Assembly: GCA_966212505.1 (NCBI GenBank)
Contig: CBIHRS010000020.1
Span: forward strand, 1 to 64,000
From: CAMLIZ01 sp966212505
GTDB taxonomy: Bacteria; Pseudomonadota; Gammaproteobacteria; Burkholderiales; Burkholderiaceae_C
Reading direction: 5' to 3'
DNA: 64,000 nt
Part shown: piece by piece, positions 24,738-33,994 of the stretch
How positions within the stretch are numbered: position 1 is the stretch's first letter
How the letters are laid out: each line of letters starts with the position of its first letter
Made by a program: the position numbers and the translations under genes
Notes under the pieces: generated by a model
What the model was told of the DNA's origin: nothing
Seen by the model: the letters and a program-made list of their open reading frames with translations, nothing else
Databases searched by the model: none

Positions 24738-25700
24738 TCAGGCGCTGCGCGGGGCCGCGAGCTGCGCCTCGAGCAGGTCCATCACCCCCTCGAGCGGCGG
24801 CACCTGCCCCACGCCACCGATGCTGGCCACCGGGCCGTTGCCGGTGATGCCGGCGTGGCCGGGCTCATGGTCGCAGTAGATGCCGATGGTCGGGCGGCCG
24901 AGTGCGGCGCCCAGGTGCGAGAAGCCGGTGTCCAGGCCGACGATGCATTCGGCGCGGCCCAACACGGCGGCGCTGTCCTTCACGCTGAGGAACGGCGGCA
25001 CGAAGCCGCCGCAGCCGGCCGCGATGCGTTCGGCCAGCTGGCGCTCGGCGTCGGTGCCCCACATCACCACCGGCTGCCAGCCCTGGCGCTGCAGGCGTCG
25101 GCCCACCGCGATCCAGCGGTCTTCGGGCCACAGCTTCTCGATGCGGCTGGCGCAGGGGATCAGCACCGCGAAGCGCCCCGGCGGCAGCCAGCCCGGCTCG
25201 GGCGGCACGATGCCGAAGTCGGGCGCGCTGGCGGGCAGGGCATAGCCGAGGTGATGGGCCGCCGAGCGGCGGCAGCGCTCCACCGCCTGCAGATCTGGCG
25301 ACACCGCAGCCGTGCGCTTGTAGAGCAGCGTGGCCAGCGGTTCCCAGGCGCTACGCCAGTCGTAGCCCACCACCGGCCCGCGCGCCTGCGCGCCCCACAG
25401 CGCGCTCTTCAGCAGGCCTTGCAGGTCGAGCACCAGGTCGTAGGGTTCGGCGCGCAGCTCGCGCCGCAGGCCGCCGATGGCCTGCCAGGTGTCGCGCGAG
25501 AACAGCTGCTTGCGCCACTTGCGCCAGCGGATCGGCAGCACGCGGCGCACACCAGGGTGCATGGCCGGAATGGCCGCGAACGGCGCCTCCACCAGCCAGT
25601 CGACCACCAGGCCGGGCACATGTCGATGCATGTCCGACAGGGCCGGCAGCGCATGGACCACGTCGCCCATGGACGTGGTCTTCACGATCAGAACGCGCAT
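24738..25700 (-). CDS. waaC: Lipopolysaccharide heptosyltransferase I
   Basis: A 320-residue glycosyltransferase family 9 enzyme that adds the first heptose to Kdo of the LPS inner core. It starts MRVLIVKTTSMGDVVHALPAL, the typical WaaC beginning with the GD loop, and carries the ADP-heptose-site region (VLIPCASRIEKLWPEDRW, then VGLDTGFSHLGAALGRPTIGIY). It is 3 bases downstream of the DUF4254 gene on the same strand and probably in one operon with it. Confidence 0.92.
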   Translation of the reverse strand: MRVLIVKTTSMGDVVHALPALSDMHRHVPGLVVDWLVEAPFAAIPAMHPGVRRVLPIRWRKWRKQLFSRDTWQAIGGLRRELRAEPYDLVLDLQGLLKSALWGAQARGPVVGYDWRSAWEPLATLLYKRTAAVSPDLQAVERCRRSAAHHLGYALPASAPDFGIVPPEPGWLPPGRFAVLIPCASRIEKLWPEDRWIAVGRRLQRQGWQPVVMWGTDAERQLAERIAAGCGGFVPPFLSVKDSAAVLGRAECIVGLDTGFSHLGAALGRPTIGIYCDHEPGHAGITGNGPVASIGGVGQVPPLEGVMDLLEAQLAAPRSA

Positions 25701-25703
25701 GCT

Positions 25704-26354
25704 CTACCGCTTGGCGGCGGCCCGCTGCTCTGCGACCAGCACCGGGTTGAAGCGCGGGTCGTTGTACATCTTGAATTGGCGGTAGACCTTGAAGTAGGCC
25801 CGGCCGGCCTGCGCATCGGCCAGCAGCGCATCGAGGCAGCCGGCAAGGTCGTCGCGCTGCTGCAGCAGGCGCTGCAGCTTGATCTTGCTGGATTCGATGT
25901 GCGCCGCATCGGCATCGGTGCGCAGCGTCTGCTGGCGCATCGCGTGAATCTTCAGCGCCATGATCGACAGGCGGTCGATCATGCTGCCGGCCGTCTCGCT
26001 GTTGAGCCGCGCGCCGGCCGGCACGGTGGACACCGGCGCGTCGCTGCGCGCCGATTGCGCATCGACCAGCCCCAGCGCGATCAGCAGCAGTTCGTCGACG
26101 CGCTCGGTGGCGTCGTTGCGGGCCTGGTTGAACTTGTCGATCGCGCGCTTGTTGGCGGCGATGTCGGCATCGCTCACCGTGGTGCGGCGCGCCAGGTCTT
26201 CCTCGGCCCAGAGGCGGCTGTTGAACAGGTGGTTGGTCGTGATCCAGTGCCACACGTCCTGCTCGTTGGTGCCGGCAGGGGCGGCTTGGGGCCAATCGGA
26301 GCGGGCGAGGCAGCGGTCGTGCAGCTCCAGTACAGCGTTGGCGGTGGGAATCAT
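25704..26354 (-). CDS. DUF4254 protein in an LPS-core cluster
   Basis: A 216-residue, largely helical soluble protein recognised as DUF4254 from its His/Trp-rich start (LHDRCLARSDWPQ, then WHWITTNHLFNSRLWAEEDLARR) and the Asn/Asp-rich helix ANKRAIDKFNQARNDATERVDELL. The family is often found beside heptosyltransferase genes; function is not established. The ATG at 26354 fits family length; the longer upstream frame crosses the divergent gene's promoter region. It is probably co-transcribed with waaC. Confidence 0.78.
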   Translation of the reverse strand: MIPTANAVLELHDRCLARSDWPQAAPAGTNEQDVWHWITTNHLFNSRLWAEEDLARRTTVSDADIAANKRAIDKFNQARNDATERVDELLLIALGLVDAQSARSDAPVSTVPAGARLNSETAGSMIDRLSIMALKIHAMRQQTLRTDADAAHIESSKIKLQRLLQQRDDLAGCLDALLADAQAGRAYFKVYRQFKMYNDPRFNPVLVAEQRAAAKR

Positions 26355-26433
26355 CGGGCAGCAGAGGGACGAAAACCGCGAGGATAACCGCAGGGATAAT
26401 CCCGCCCGTCTCCGCCTCCGCCCTGGTTGCCCC

Positions 26434-27396
26434 TTGTCAATCCCACCCCGGCTCATCGTCCGCCTGCACAACTGGATCGGCGACGTGATCGTCGGCCTGC
26501 CGGTGCTCCAGTTGCTCGAATCGCGCGGCGTGGCCTTCGAGGCGGTGGGCCGGCCCTGGGCGGCCTCGCTGCTCGCAGGCCACGGCTGGACCATCCACAC
26601 CCGGCCCGACGCGCTGCGCGAGCGCGTGCGGCAGATGCGCACGCTGGGCCGGCGCCTCTCGCCCGACCGGCTGCAGGTGGACGGCAAGCCGATCGATGCG
26701 CTGCTGCTGGCCACGGCCTTCTCGGCCGCGCTCGATGCCCGGCTGGGCGGCCTGCGCGCGATGGGCTACGACACCGACCACCGCCGCTGGCTGCTCGCGC
26801 GCAGTCTGCCGCGCCCGCACCCCGACGAGGGCCACAACCTCGAGGAGCATTGGAAGCTCGGCTGCGCACTGCTGGGCCTGAGCCTGCCCGCGCCGCGCGA
26901 GATCGGACTGAAGATCACCCCTGCCGACCAGGCGGCCGCCGACGAACGCCTGCGCGAGCGCGGCATCACCGGCCGCTTCGTGATGCTGTGCCCGTTCGCC
27001 ACCGGCCGCTCCAGCGGCCAGAGCAAGGTGTGGCCGCAGTTCCGCGCCTTCGCAGACGCGCTGCGCGCCCAGGGCGTGACGGTCGCGATCTGCCCCGGCC
27101 CGGGCGAGACCGAGTGGGCGCAGCGCGACTATCCCGACCTGATCGACCTCGGCCCGGTGAAGATCGGCCAGTTCGCCGGCCTGCTCAGGCGTGCAGCGGT
27201 GGTGGTGGCCAACGACACCGGCCCGGGCCACATGACCGCCGCGATCGGCTCGCCGCTGGTCAGCGTGTTCGGCCCCGGCAGCACCCAGCGCTGGCGCCCC
27301 TGGGGCCCGAACGTGACGATCGTTCAAGGCGCCGACGGCGGCTGGCCCACGCTCGAGGCCGTGCTCGAGCGCTCGAGCAGCCACATCTTCAGGTAG
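26434..27396 (+). CDS. Heptosyltransferase family protein (WaaF/RfaQ-like)
   Basis: A 320-residue glycosyltransferase family 9 enzyme. Motifs: RLHNWIGDVIVGLPVLQLL at the N-terminus (IGD loop), VMLCPFATGRSSGQSKVWP in the middle and VVVANDTGPGHMTAAIGSPLVSVFGP near the C-terminus, the donor-binding DTGPGHM signature. It would add a heptose to the LPS core, the second one if it is WaaF. No ATG fits; TTG at 26434 is the best start. The last 73 bases overlap the convergent glycosyltransferase gene, an unusually long overlap. Confidence 0.85.
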   Translation: MSIPPRLIVRLHNWIGDVIVGLPVLQLLESRGVAFEAVGRPWAASLLAGHGWTIHTRPDALRERVRQMRTLGRRLSPDRLQVDGKPIDALLLATAFSAALDARLGGLRAMGYDTDHRRWLLARSLPRPHPDEGHNLEEHWKLGCALLGLSLPAPREIGLKITPADQAAADERLRERGITGRFVMLCPFATGRSSGQSKVWPQFRAFADALRAQGVTVAICPGPGETEWAQRDYPDLIDLGPVKIGQFAGLLRRAAVVVANDTGPGHMTAAIGSPLVSVFGPGSTQRWRPWGPNVTIVQGADGGWPTLEAVLERSSSHIFR

Positions 27397-28151
27397 CGGT
27401 AGTAGGTGCCTTCGGCGATGCTGAAGGCCACGATGAAGCCCATGCGGCCATCGAGGAAGCCGCGCCGTATCACATAGCTGCGGATGAAGGCCCACAGCCC
27501 GTGGCCGATGGCCGTGCCCAGCCCGCCGCGCTTGCCGGCCCGGTGCTGTTGCGCAGCGCGATCGGTCGAGTAGCGGTCCATCTTCTGCAGCAGGCTCTCG
27601 TAGCTGGGAATGCTCTCGTGCAGCAGGTGCGCATCGAGCTTGCCGATGCGGCCCTGGCAGATCACGCGCTCGTGCACGAGGTCGTCGCTGAAGCGGCCGG
27701 CGCTGCGCTTGAACAGGCGCAGGATGTCGTCGGGAAACCAGTCGCCATGGCGGATCCACTCGCCGCACATCGACGACAGCCGCGACACGGTGTAGCCCTC
27801 CGCCGCGGGCTGCGCGATGGCAGCGCGGATCTGCTGGGCCAGCTCCGGCGTCACGCGCTCGTCGGCATCGATGCTCAGCACCCAGTCGCCGGTGGCGGCG
27901 GCCAGCGCGCGGTTCTTCTGCGGGCCGAAGCCGGGCCAGTCGTCGGTCTGGATCACGCGGGCGCCGGCCGCGGCCGCCAGCTCGGGCGTGCCGTCGGTGC
28001 TGCGCGAATCGACCACGATCCATTCGTCGGCAAAGGCCACCGAGGCCAGGCAGTCGCGGATGTGGCGCGCCTCGTTCTTGACGATCAGCACGACCGACAG
28101 GCGCGGGGTAGCGGAAGCTGGGATGGCGGAAGCAGGGGTTTGACGTTCCAT
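27324..28151 (-). CDS. Glycosyltransferase family 2 (WaaE/KdtX-like, LPS core)
   Basis: A 275-residue GT-A enzyme. The nucleotide-sugar region is LSVVLIVKNEARHIRDCL, the conserved NE and DSRSTDGT follow, and the metal-binding DxD is in SIDADERV. The C-terminal part (LYRY-like RYLKMWLLER) resembles WaaE/KdtX enzymes that add glucose to the first heptose. Start at 28151. The start lies 24 bases from the divergent ComEA-like gene. Its 3' end overlaps the convergent heptosyltransferase by 73 bases. Confidence 0.87.
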   Translation of the reverse strand: MERQTPASAIPASATPRLSVVLIVKNEARHIRDCLASVAFADEWIVVDSRSTDGTPELAAAAGARVIQTDDWPGFGPQKNRALAAATGDWVLSIDADERVTPELAQQIRAAIAQPAAEGYTVSRLSSMCGEWIRHGDWFPDDILRLFKRSAGRFSDDLVHERVICQGRIGKLDAHLLHESIPSYESLLQKMDRYSTDRAAQQHRAGKRGGLGTAIGHGLWAFIRSYVIRRGFLDGRMGFIVAFSIAEGTYYRYLKMWLLERSSTASSVGQPPSAP

Positions 28152-28175
28152 CAGGGCGCGATTAGAACCGAACCC

Positions 28176-28454
28176 ATGAACAAGCTGATCGCCGTGCTGC
28201 TCTCGCTGTGGCTGACCACCCCTGCCTTCGCAGCGGTCGACGTCAACACCGGCACACAAGCCGAGCTCGAGCAGTTGAAAGGCATCGGGCCCGATCTCTC
28301 GCAGCGGCTGCTCGACGAGCGGGCGAAGGCGCCGTTCATCGATTGGGACGACCTGATGAAGCGGGTACCAGGGATGAAGAAGCGGCTGGCGCTGCGACTA
28401 TCCGAGCAGGGTCTCACGGTGGGCGGCCGGGGATACGCCGACCCCGCCCGGTAA
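28176..28454 (+). CDS. ComEA-like helix-hairpin-helix DNA-binding protein
   Basis: A 92-residue exported protein: signal peptide (MNKLIAVLLSLWLTTPAFAA) then one helix-hairpin-helix repeat unit (VDVNTGTQAELEQLKGIGPDLSQRLLDERAKAPF, then DLMKRVPGMKKRLALRLSEQGL). Such proteins bind DNA in the periplasm during natural transformation; short versions occur widely in betaproteobacteria, and a competence role here is inference. Confidence 0.85.
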   Translation: MNKLIAVLLSLWLTTPAFAAVDVNTGTQAELEQLKGIGPDLSQRLLDERAKAPFIDWDDLMKRVPGMKKRLALRLSEQGLTVGGRGYADPAR

Positions 28455-28470
28455 CCGGCCTCGACCCGCC

Positions 28471-29733
28471 TCAGCCGACCTCGGTTTCGGTCGCTGCCGG
28501 AACCATCCCTCGCGGTGCGGCTCGCCGATCCCAGCCGAAGAACCGCGCCACCTCGTCGCGCCGGCTGAGCGTGTCGGCCTCGCCCAGCGCCATCAGCTCG
28601 CGTGTATAGGGCGCCTCGAACAGCAGGTAGCTCGCGAGCGCCGCGCCCCGGGCCTCCTGCCCATGGTTGGGCCCCGAGACGCCCACGCCGCGCAGCAGCG
28701 CACGCATCGCGGGCGGCAGGCTGCCGATGTGGCGGGCGGCGATGTCGTCGAGCCGCTGGCTCGGGGCGATCACCAGCACGTCGATCGGCCGCAGCGCCGT
28801 GTGCGCCCGCGCCTCGGGCGGCAGCAGCGACAGCGTGTTGTTGATGCGCTGCAGCCGCTCCACGTCGACCGCCAAGGCGTCGAGGAAGATGTTCGACAGC
28901 GCATGGCCCGCGATCTGCGCGAGCGAGGGGTATTCGGTGGCAGCGCGGCGCTGCCCGGGCGGCTCATGCATGCGGCCGGCACCGATCACCAGCACCTTCT
29001 CGGCCCCCAGGTGCACCGCCGGCGAGATGGGCGCAGCTTGGCGCATCGAGCCGTCGCCGAAGTATTCGCTCTGGCCTTCCACCGTGAGCGGCGTGGCCGG
29101 GAACACGAACGGAATGGCCGACGAGGCCAGCAGGTGCGACAGCGTGATCTCGCTCTTGACCGCGATGCGCTGCGAGCGCGTCCACGGCGTGAAGTCGCGC
29201 TCGGAGTCGTAGAAGGTCACATGAAAGCCCGAGCTGTAGCTCGAGGCGGTGACGGCCAGCGCCTGCAGGTGGCCGCCGCGCATCACCTCGTGCAGGCGGT
29301 CGAGGTGGATCATGCGCTTGAGCAGGTCGTGCAGCGGCGAGTTGTCGAGCAGCGAGCGCGGCCGCATGCGGCGCCAGCGGGCGATGATCCAGCCGATGGA
29401 CCAGAGCGTGAGCCAGCGCGCGCCGGTGCGGATCACGCCCAGCGAATCGGCGCGGTAGACCTGCTCGGCACTGAAGTTGGCCCAGACATCGGCCAGGCCC
29501 GACACCGCGAGGTCGAAGTGATCGGCATGGCAGGCCAGCGCGGCCGCGTTGATCGCGCCGGCCGAGGTGCCGGCGATCACCGGAAAGGGGTTGCCGTAGG
29601 GCGCCTTGCAGTCGCGGCGGATGCGGGCCACCGCCTTCAGCACACCCACCTGGTAGGCGGCGCGCGCGCCGCCGCCGGTGAGGATCAGGCCGGTGAGCGA
29701 CGGCGCAAGCGACGAAGGGGATGCAGGCTGCAT
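28471..29733 (-). CDS. Patatin-like phospholipase
   Basis: A 420-residue acyl hydrolase. The oxyanion-hole motif LTGGGARAAYQVGVL is near residue 18, the nucleophile elbow GTSAGAINAAAL near residue 54, and the catalytic Asp is in FGDGSMRQ near 230, giving the Ser-Asp dyad of the family. No signal peptide is seen; similar proteins act on membrane lipids from the cytosol or are exported without a leader. It convergently ends 17 bases from the ComEA-like gene. Confidence 0.9.
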   Translation of the reverse strand: MQPASPSSLAPSLTGLILTGGGARAAYQVGVLKAVARIRRDCKAPYGNPFPVIAGTSAGAINAAALACHADHFDLAVSGLADVWANFSAEQVYRADSLGVIRTGARWLTLWSIGWIIARWRRMRPRSLLDNSPLHDLLKRMIHLDRLHEVMRGGHLQALAVTASSYSSGFHVTFYDSERDFTPWTRSQRIAVKSEITLSHLLASSAIPFVFPATPLTVEGQSEYFGDGSMRQAAPISPAVHLGAEKVLVIGAGRMHEPPGQRRAATEYPSLAQIAGHALSNIFLDALAVDVERLQRINNTLSLLPPEARAHTALRPIDVLVIAPSQRLDDIAARHIGSLPPAMRALLRGVGVSGPNHGQEARGAALASYLLFEAPYTRELMALGEADTLSRRDEVARFFGWDRRAAPRGMVPAATETEVG

Positions 29734-29817
29734 GCCTGCCAGTGTGTCAGTGCGCGCGGCGGGGCGTGATCGGGATCAGCCCCTGCCCGGCGGCACAAAT
29801 CGATGGATGGGCCAGCT

Positions 29818-30291
29818 TCAGTCGTCGTGCTTGCCATGGCCCTTTCCATGGCCCTTGCCGTGGCCGTGGCCATGCCCGTGGCCATGGTCGTCGTCATCGC
29901 GCTCACGGACGACGATGACCTGCTGGCCCTGCACCACGCGCGGCGGCTGCTGCACCACGTAGTGCTGCTGGTAGTAGGTGTCCCTCACGAAGTACACCGG
30001 CTGGCCGCAGGCGTTGTACTTGGCGCAGTGCTTGGCCCAGTGCTTCTCGTGGCCGGGCGGCACCCGCAGGTAGATCGGCTGCTGCACCACCGCCACCGGC
30101 TGCTGCTGGATGATCACCGGCTGCGGGTAGACCAGCGCCACCGGCGGCGGCGGCTGGTTGATGTCGATGCGGCCGTAGAAGCCGGGCTGGTTGACCGAGA
30201 CCGAGACGCCGACATCGGCTGCGAAGGCGGGAGCGGAGAAGGCGATGCCGCACAGGACGGCCAGCACGGTATTGCGTCGGATGCTTGTCAT
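29818..30291 (-). CDS. Secreted protein with His/Gly/Lys-rich tail
   Basis: A 157-residue exported protein with a clean signal peptide (NTVLAVLCGIAFSAPAFAA). The mature part has PPPP followed by Gln/Val-rich runs (YPQPVIIQQQPVAVVQQP) and two Cys in CAKYNACGQP. It ends in DDDD then alternating His-Gly and Lys-Gly (HGHGHGHGKGHGKGHGKHDD), which could bind Ni, Zn or Cu. Homologues of the central part are common in Burkholderiales, with no known function. A GGAG ribosome site precedes the ATG. Confidence 0.75.
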   Translation of the reverse strand: MTSIRRNTVLAVLCGIAFSAPAFAADVGVSVSVNQPGFYGRIDINQPPPPVALVYPQPVIIQQQPVAVVQQPIYLRVPPGHEKHWAKHCAKYNACGQPVYFVRDTYYQQHYVVQQPPRVVQGQQVIVVRERDDDDHGHGHGHGHGKGHGKGHGKHDD

Positions 30292-30397
30292 GGAAAACTC
30301 CTGGAGGGCTCCCTGGCATGGAATTGCGGCAAGGGTAATACCCGCTCAACGCCGCACGCCTGCAACTAGTCGACAGAATGGGTTTTTTTCACATTCT

Positions 30398-33300
30398 CTA
30401 ACCGTTTTCATACACCAGCTGCACGCGGCCCTGCACCGCCTGCTGCCAGCGCTGCAAGGCCGCATCGCTGGGGAAGAACCGGCCGTCGTCGCCCAGGTCG
30501 AGCTCGCCCACGGCTCCGCTGCGCTGCAGCATCAGCCGCACCGCTACACCCTGCACGAGATCGCCCTGCTCGGTGCTCTCGCGCTTGGGCGGAAACTCCT
30601 TGACCAGCTGCTGCACCGGCGGCACATGGCCGTTGACGGCCACCTTCAGGTAGCGCGCGAAACGGCAGCGCGCGGTCGCCAGGTCCCACACCTGCTGCAC
30701 GTTGAGCCGCAGGCCGCCCGAGAAGCGGTCGGGCTGCACCTTGCCCTGCACGATCAGCAGTTCGTCGTCCTTCAGCAGATCGCGGTTGGCATCGAGCAGT
30801 TTCTCGTCGGCCACCGCCTCGATCGATTCCGACTTGTCGTCGAGCTTGAAGATCGCCACGCGGCCGCGCTGGCCGTTGATGATGCGCAGGTCGCTCACGA
30901 TGCCGGCCAGCATCTGCGGCTCGCGGCTGTCGACCAGGTCGGCGATCTTGCGGCGCGCGAACTGCCGCACTTCGCCCTCGCTCTGGTCGAACAGGTGGCC
31001 CGACAGGTAGAAGCCGATCGCGGTCTTCTCGAGCGTGAGCCGCTCCTTGATGCTCCAGGGCTCCACCTCCACCAGCGCCGGCTCCTGGTGCGACGCGGCA
31101 TGCGAATCGCCGAAGTCGAACAGCCCGCCCTGGTCGGCATGCGCAGCCTGCGAGTCGGCCCACTCGAAAGCGAGCGACACGCTGGCCAGCGTGGCCGCGC
31201 GATCGGGGTGCAGGCTGTCGAAGGCACCGGCCTTGATCAGCGCTTCGACCACGCGCTTGTTGACGCTGCGGCGGTCGACCCGCGCGCAGAAATCGAACAG
31301 GCTCCGGAACGGCCCGCCACCCTTGCCGTCGCTGCCCTCGCGCGCCGCGACGATGGCCTCGATCGCGCCCTGGCCGGTGCCCTTGATCGCACCCAGGCCG
31401 TAGCGGATCTGCTTCTTGCTCACCGGCTCGAAGCGGTAGACGCCGGCATTGACGTTGGGCGGATCGAACTTGATGCCGAAGTTCTGCGCATCGGCCAACA
31501 ACACCTTCAGCTTGTCGGTGTCGTCCATTTCGATGGTCATGTTCGCGGCGAAGAACTCCGCCGTGAAATGCACCTTCAGCCAGGCCGTGTGGTAGGCCAG
31601 CAGCGAGTACGCGGCCGCATGCGACTTGTTGAAGCCGTAGCCCGCGAACTTCTCCATCAGGTCGAAGACCTCGTCGGCCTTGGCTTGGTCGATGCCCTTC
31701 TTGGCCGCGCCCTCGCGGAAGATCTCGCGGTGCTTGGCCATCTCCTCGGGCTTCTTCTTGCCCATGGCCCGGCGCAGCATGTCGGCGCCGCCGAGCGAGT
31801 AGCCGCCCAGCACCTGCGCGGTCTGCATCACCTGCTCCTGATAGACCATGATCCCGTAGGTCTCGGCCAGCACGGCCTCGGCCAGCGGATGCGGGTACTC
31901 CACCTCTTCCTTGCCGTGCTTGCGCGCGACGAAGGTCGGGATCAGGTCCATCGGGCCCGGCCGGTACAGCGCGTTCAACGCGATCAGGTCTTCGAGCCGG
32001 CTCGGCTTGGCGTCGCGCAGCATGCCCTGCATGCCGCGGCTTTCAAACTGGAACACCGCCTCGGTCAGGCCGTCGGAGAAGAGCTTGTAGACCTTGGGGT
32101 CGTCGAGCGGGATGGTCTCGAACGCGAAGTCCTTCTGCTCGGGATAGCGCGCGACGATGAAGTCCTTGGCCAGCTCCAGGATGGTCAGCGTGGCCAGGCC
32201 CAGGAAGTCGAACTTCACCAAGCCAATGGCTTCGACGTCGTCCTTGTCGTACTGGCTCACCGCCGAGTCGCTGCCGGGCTGCTGGTATTGGGGGCAGAAA
32301 TCGGTGATCTTGCCGGGCGCGATCAGCACGCCCCCTGCGTGCATGCCGATGTTGCGCACCATGCCTTCGACGCGCGCGGCCAGCTCCAGCAGCGCCGCCA
32401 CTTCTTCCTCGGCGGCCTCTCGCTGCTCGAGTTCGGGGGCTTCCTTGCGAGCGTAGATGATGCCGGGGTCAGGGTTCTCCGGCACCTTGGCCAGCGTCAC
32501 CGTCTTGCCCGGCGGCGCAGGGATCAGCTTGGCGATGGAGTCGACCTGGCCGTAGCCCATGCCGAGCACGCGGCCCACGTCGCGCAGCGCCGCCTTGGCC
32601 GCCATCGTGCCGAAGGTGGCGATCTGGCTCACGGCCGGACGGCCGTACTTCTCCTTCACGTAGTCGATCACGCGGTCGCGGTTGCCCTGGCAGAAGTCGA
32701 CGTCGAAGTCGGGCATCGACACCCGCTCGGGGTTCAGGAAGCGCTCGAACAGCAGGTTGTATTTCAGCGGATCGAGGTCGGTGATCTTCAGCACGTAGGC
32801 CACCAGCGAGCCGGCGCCCGAGCCCCGGCCCGGGCCCACCGGGCAGCCGTTGCTCTTGGCCCAGGTGATGAAGTCCGACACGATCAGGAAGTAGCCCGGG
32901 AAGCCCATCTTCAGGATCGTGCCGATCTCGAACTCGAGCCGCTCGACGTAGCGCGGCCGCTCCTTGTCGCGCTCGGCCGCATCGGGATAGAGCAGTTGCA
33001 GGCGCTCTTCGAGGCCTTCGAACGAGAGCTGGCGGAAATACTGCTCGATCGGCATGCGCGAGCCGTCTTCGAGCACCGGCGTCGGGAAATCGGGCAGGCG
33101 CGGCTTGCCCAGCACCAGCGTCAGGTTGCAGCGCTTCGCGATCTCGACGGTATTCGTCACCGCCGAGGGCACGTCGGCGAACAACGCCTTCATCTGCTCC
33201 TGCGTCTTGAAGTACTGCTCGCGCGTGAAGCGCTTGATGCGGCGCGGATCGGCCAGCGTCTCGCCCTGCGCGATGCACACGCGCGCCTCGTGCGCCTCGA

Positions 33301-33931
33301 AGTCCTCGGGCGCGAGGAACTGGATCGGATGCGTGGCCACCACCGGCAACTGCAGCTCCGCGGCCAGCGGCACCGCGGCGCGCACATGGGCTTCGTTGGT
33401 GGGCAGGCCCGCGCGCTGCAGTTCGAGGTAGAAGCGCTGCGGGAACAACCCGCCGATGTATTGCGCCGACGCGGCCGCACGCTTGCGGTCACCGGCCAGC
33501 AGCGCCTGGCCCACCGCGCCGCCATCGGCACCCGACAGCGCGATCAGCCCGCCACCCAGTTCCTTCAGCCAGTCCCACTTGATCCAGGCCTGCGCGCGCT
33601 GCACGTTGGTGGTCCAGCCACGCGCGAGGATCTCGCAGAGGTTGAGGTAGCCCTGCCGGTCCTGCACCAGCAGCGCCAGCCGGCTCGGCTGCTTCTCGCC
33701 GGGGTTGACCTCGAGCATCGGCTCCATCCACACGTCGGCGCCGAGGATCGGCTTCACGCCCTTCTTGCGGCAGGCGTTGTAGAACTTCACGCCGCCGAAC
33801 AGGTTGTTCAGGTCGGTGATCGCGAGCGCAGCCTGCGCATCGCCTTTCGCGGCGCCGGCCGCATCGTCGATGCGCAGCGTGCCGTCGACGACGGAGAACT
33901 CGGTGTGGGTGCGGAGGTGGACGAAGGACAT
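30398..33931 (-). CDS. dnaE: DNA polymerase III alpha subunit
   Basis: A 1177-residue replicative polymerase, the usual DnaE length. The PHP domain opens the protein (FVHLRTHTEFSVVDGTLR). The palm holds PDFDVDFCQGNRDRVIDYV with the catalytic aspartates, preceded by GPGRGSGAGSLVAYVL. The thumb/finger region (YQEQVMQ, LGGADMLRRAMGKK, FNKSHAAAYSLLAYHTAWLK), the helix-hairpin-helix and a C-terminal OB domain with the beta-clamp-binding region follow. Start at 33931 by family alignment; there is no ribosome site, and a TACAAT -10 box lies 6 bases upstream, so the message may be leaderless. Confidence 0.97.
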   Translation of the reverse strand: MSFVHLRTHTEFSVVDGTLRIDDAAGAAKGDAQAALAITDLNNLFGGVKFYNACRKKGVKPILGADVWMEPMLEVNPGEKQPSRLALLVQDRQGYLNLCEILARGWTTNVQRAQAWIKWDWLKELGGGLIALSGADGGAVGQALLAGDRKRAAASAQYIGGLFPQRFYLELQRAGLPTNEAHVRAAVPLAAELQLPVVATHPIQFLAPEDFEAHEARVCIAQGETLADPRRIKRFTREQYFKTQEQMKALFADVPSAVTNTVEIAKRCNLTLVLGKPRLPDFPTPVLEDGSRMPIEQYFRQLSFEGLEERLQLLYPDAAERDKERPRYVERLEFEIGTILKMGFPGYFLIVSDFITWAKSNGCPVGPGRGSGAGSLVAYVLKITDLDPLKYNLLFERFLNPERVSMPDFDVDFCQGNRDRVIDYVKEKYGRPAVSQIATFGTMAAKAALRDVGRVLGMGYGQVDSIAKLIPAPPGKTVTLAKVPENPDPGIIYARKEAPELEQREAAEEEVAALLELAARVEGMVRNIGMHAGGVLIAPGKITDFCPQYQQPGSDSAVSQYDKDDVEAIGLVKFDFLGLATLTILELAKDFIVARYPEQKDFAFETIPLDDPKVYKLFSDGLTEAVFQFESRGMQGMLRDAKPSRLEDLIALNALYRPGPMDLIPTFVARKHGKEEVEYPHPLAEAVLAETYGIMVYQEQVMQTAQVLGGYSLGGADMLRRAMGKKKPEEMAKHREIFREGAAKKGIDQAKADEVFDLMEKFAGYGFNKSHAAAYSLLAYHTAWLKVHFTAEFFAANMTIEMDDTDKLKVLLADAQNFGIKFDPPNVNAGVYRFEPVSKKQIRYGLGAIKGTGQGAIEAIVAAREGSDGKGGGPFRSLFDFCARVDRRSVNKRVVEALIKAGAFDSLHPDRAATLASVSLAFEWADSQAAHADQGGLFDFGDSHAASHQEPALVEVEPWSIKERLTLEKTAIGFYLSGHLFDQSEGEVRQFARRKIADLVDSREPQMLAGIVSDLRIINGQRGRVAIFKLDDKSESIEAVADEKLLDANRDLLKDDELLIVQGKVQPDRFSGGLRLNVQQVWDLATARCRFARYLKVAVNGHVPPVQQLVKEFPPKRESTEQGDLVQGVAVRLMLQRSGAVGELDLGDDGRFFPSDAALQRWQQAVQGRVQLVYENG

Positions 33932-33937
33932 CGGCGG

Positions 33938-33984
33938 ATTGTAGGCAGCCACCCCTGCGGCGGCGGGCGGCGGCTCCCTACAAT
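33938..33984. promoter_or_regulatory. Divergent -10 elements for dnaE and trhO
   Basis: A minus-strand TACAAT (33943-33938) lies 6 bases before the dnaE ATG and a plus-strand TACAAT (33979-33984) lies 10 bases before the trhO ATG. Neither has a clear -35. If used, both messages would begin at or within a few bases of the start codon. Confidence 0.4.
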
Positions 33985-33994
33985 TCGGCCCGTC

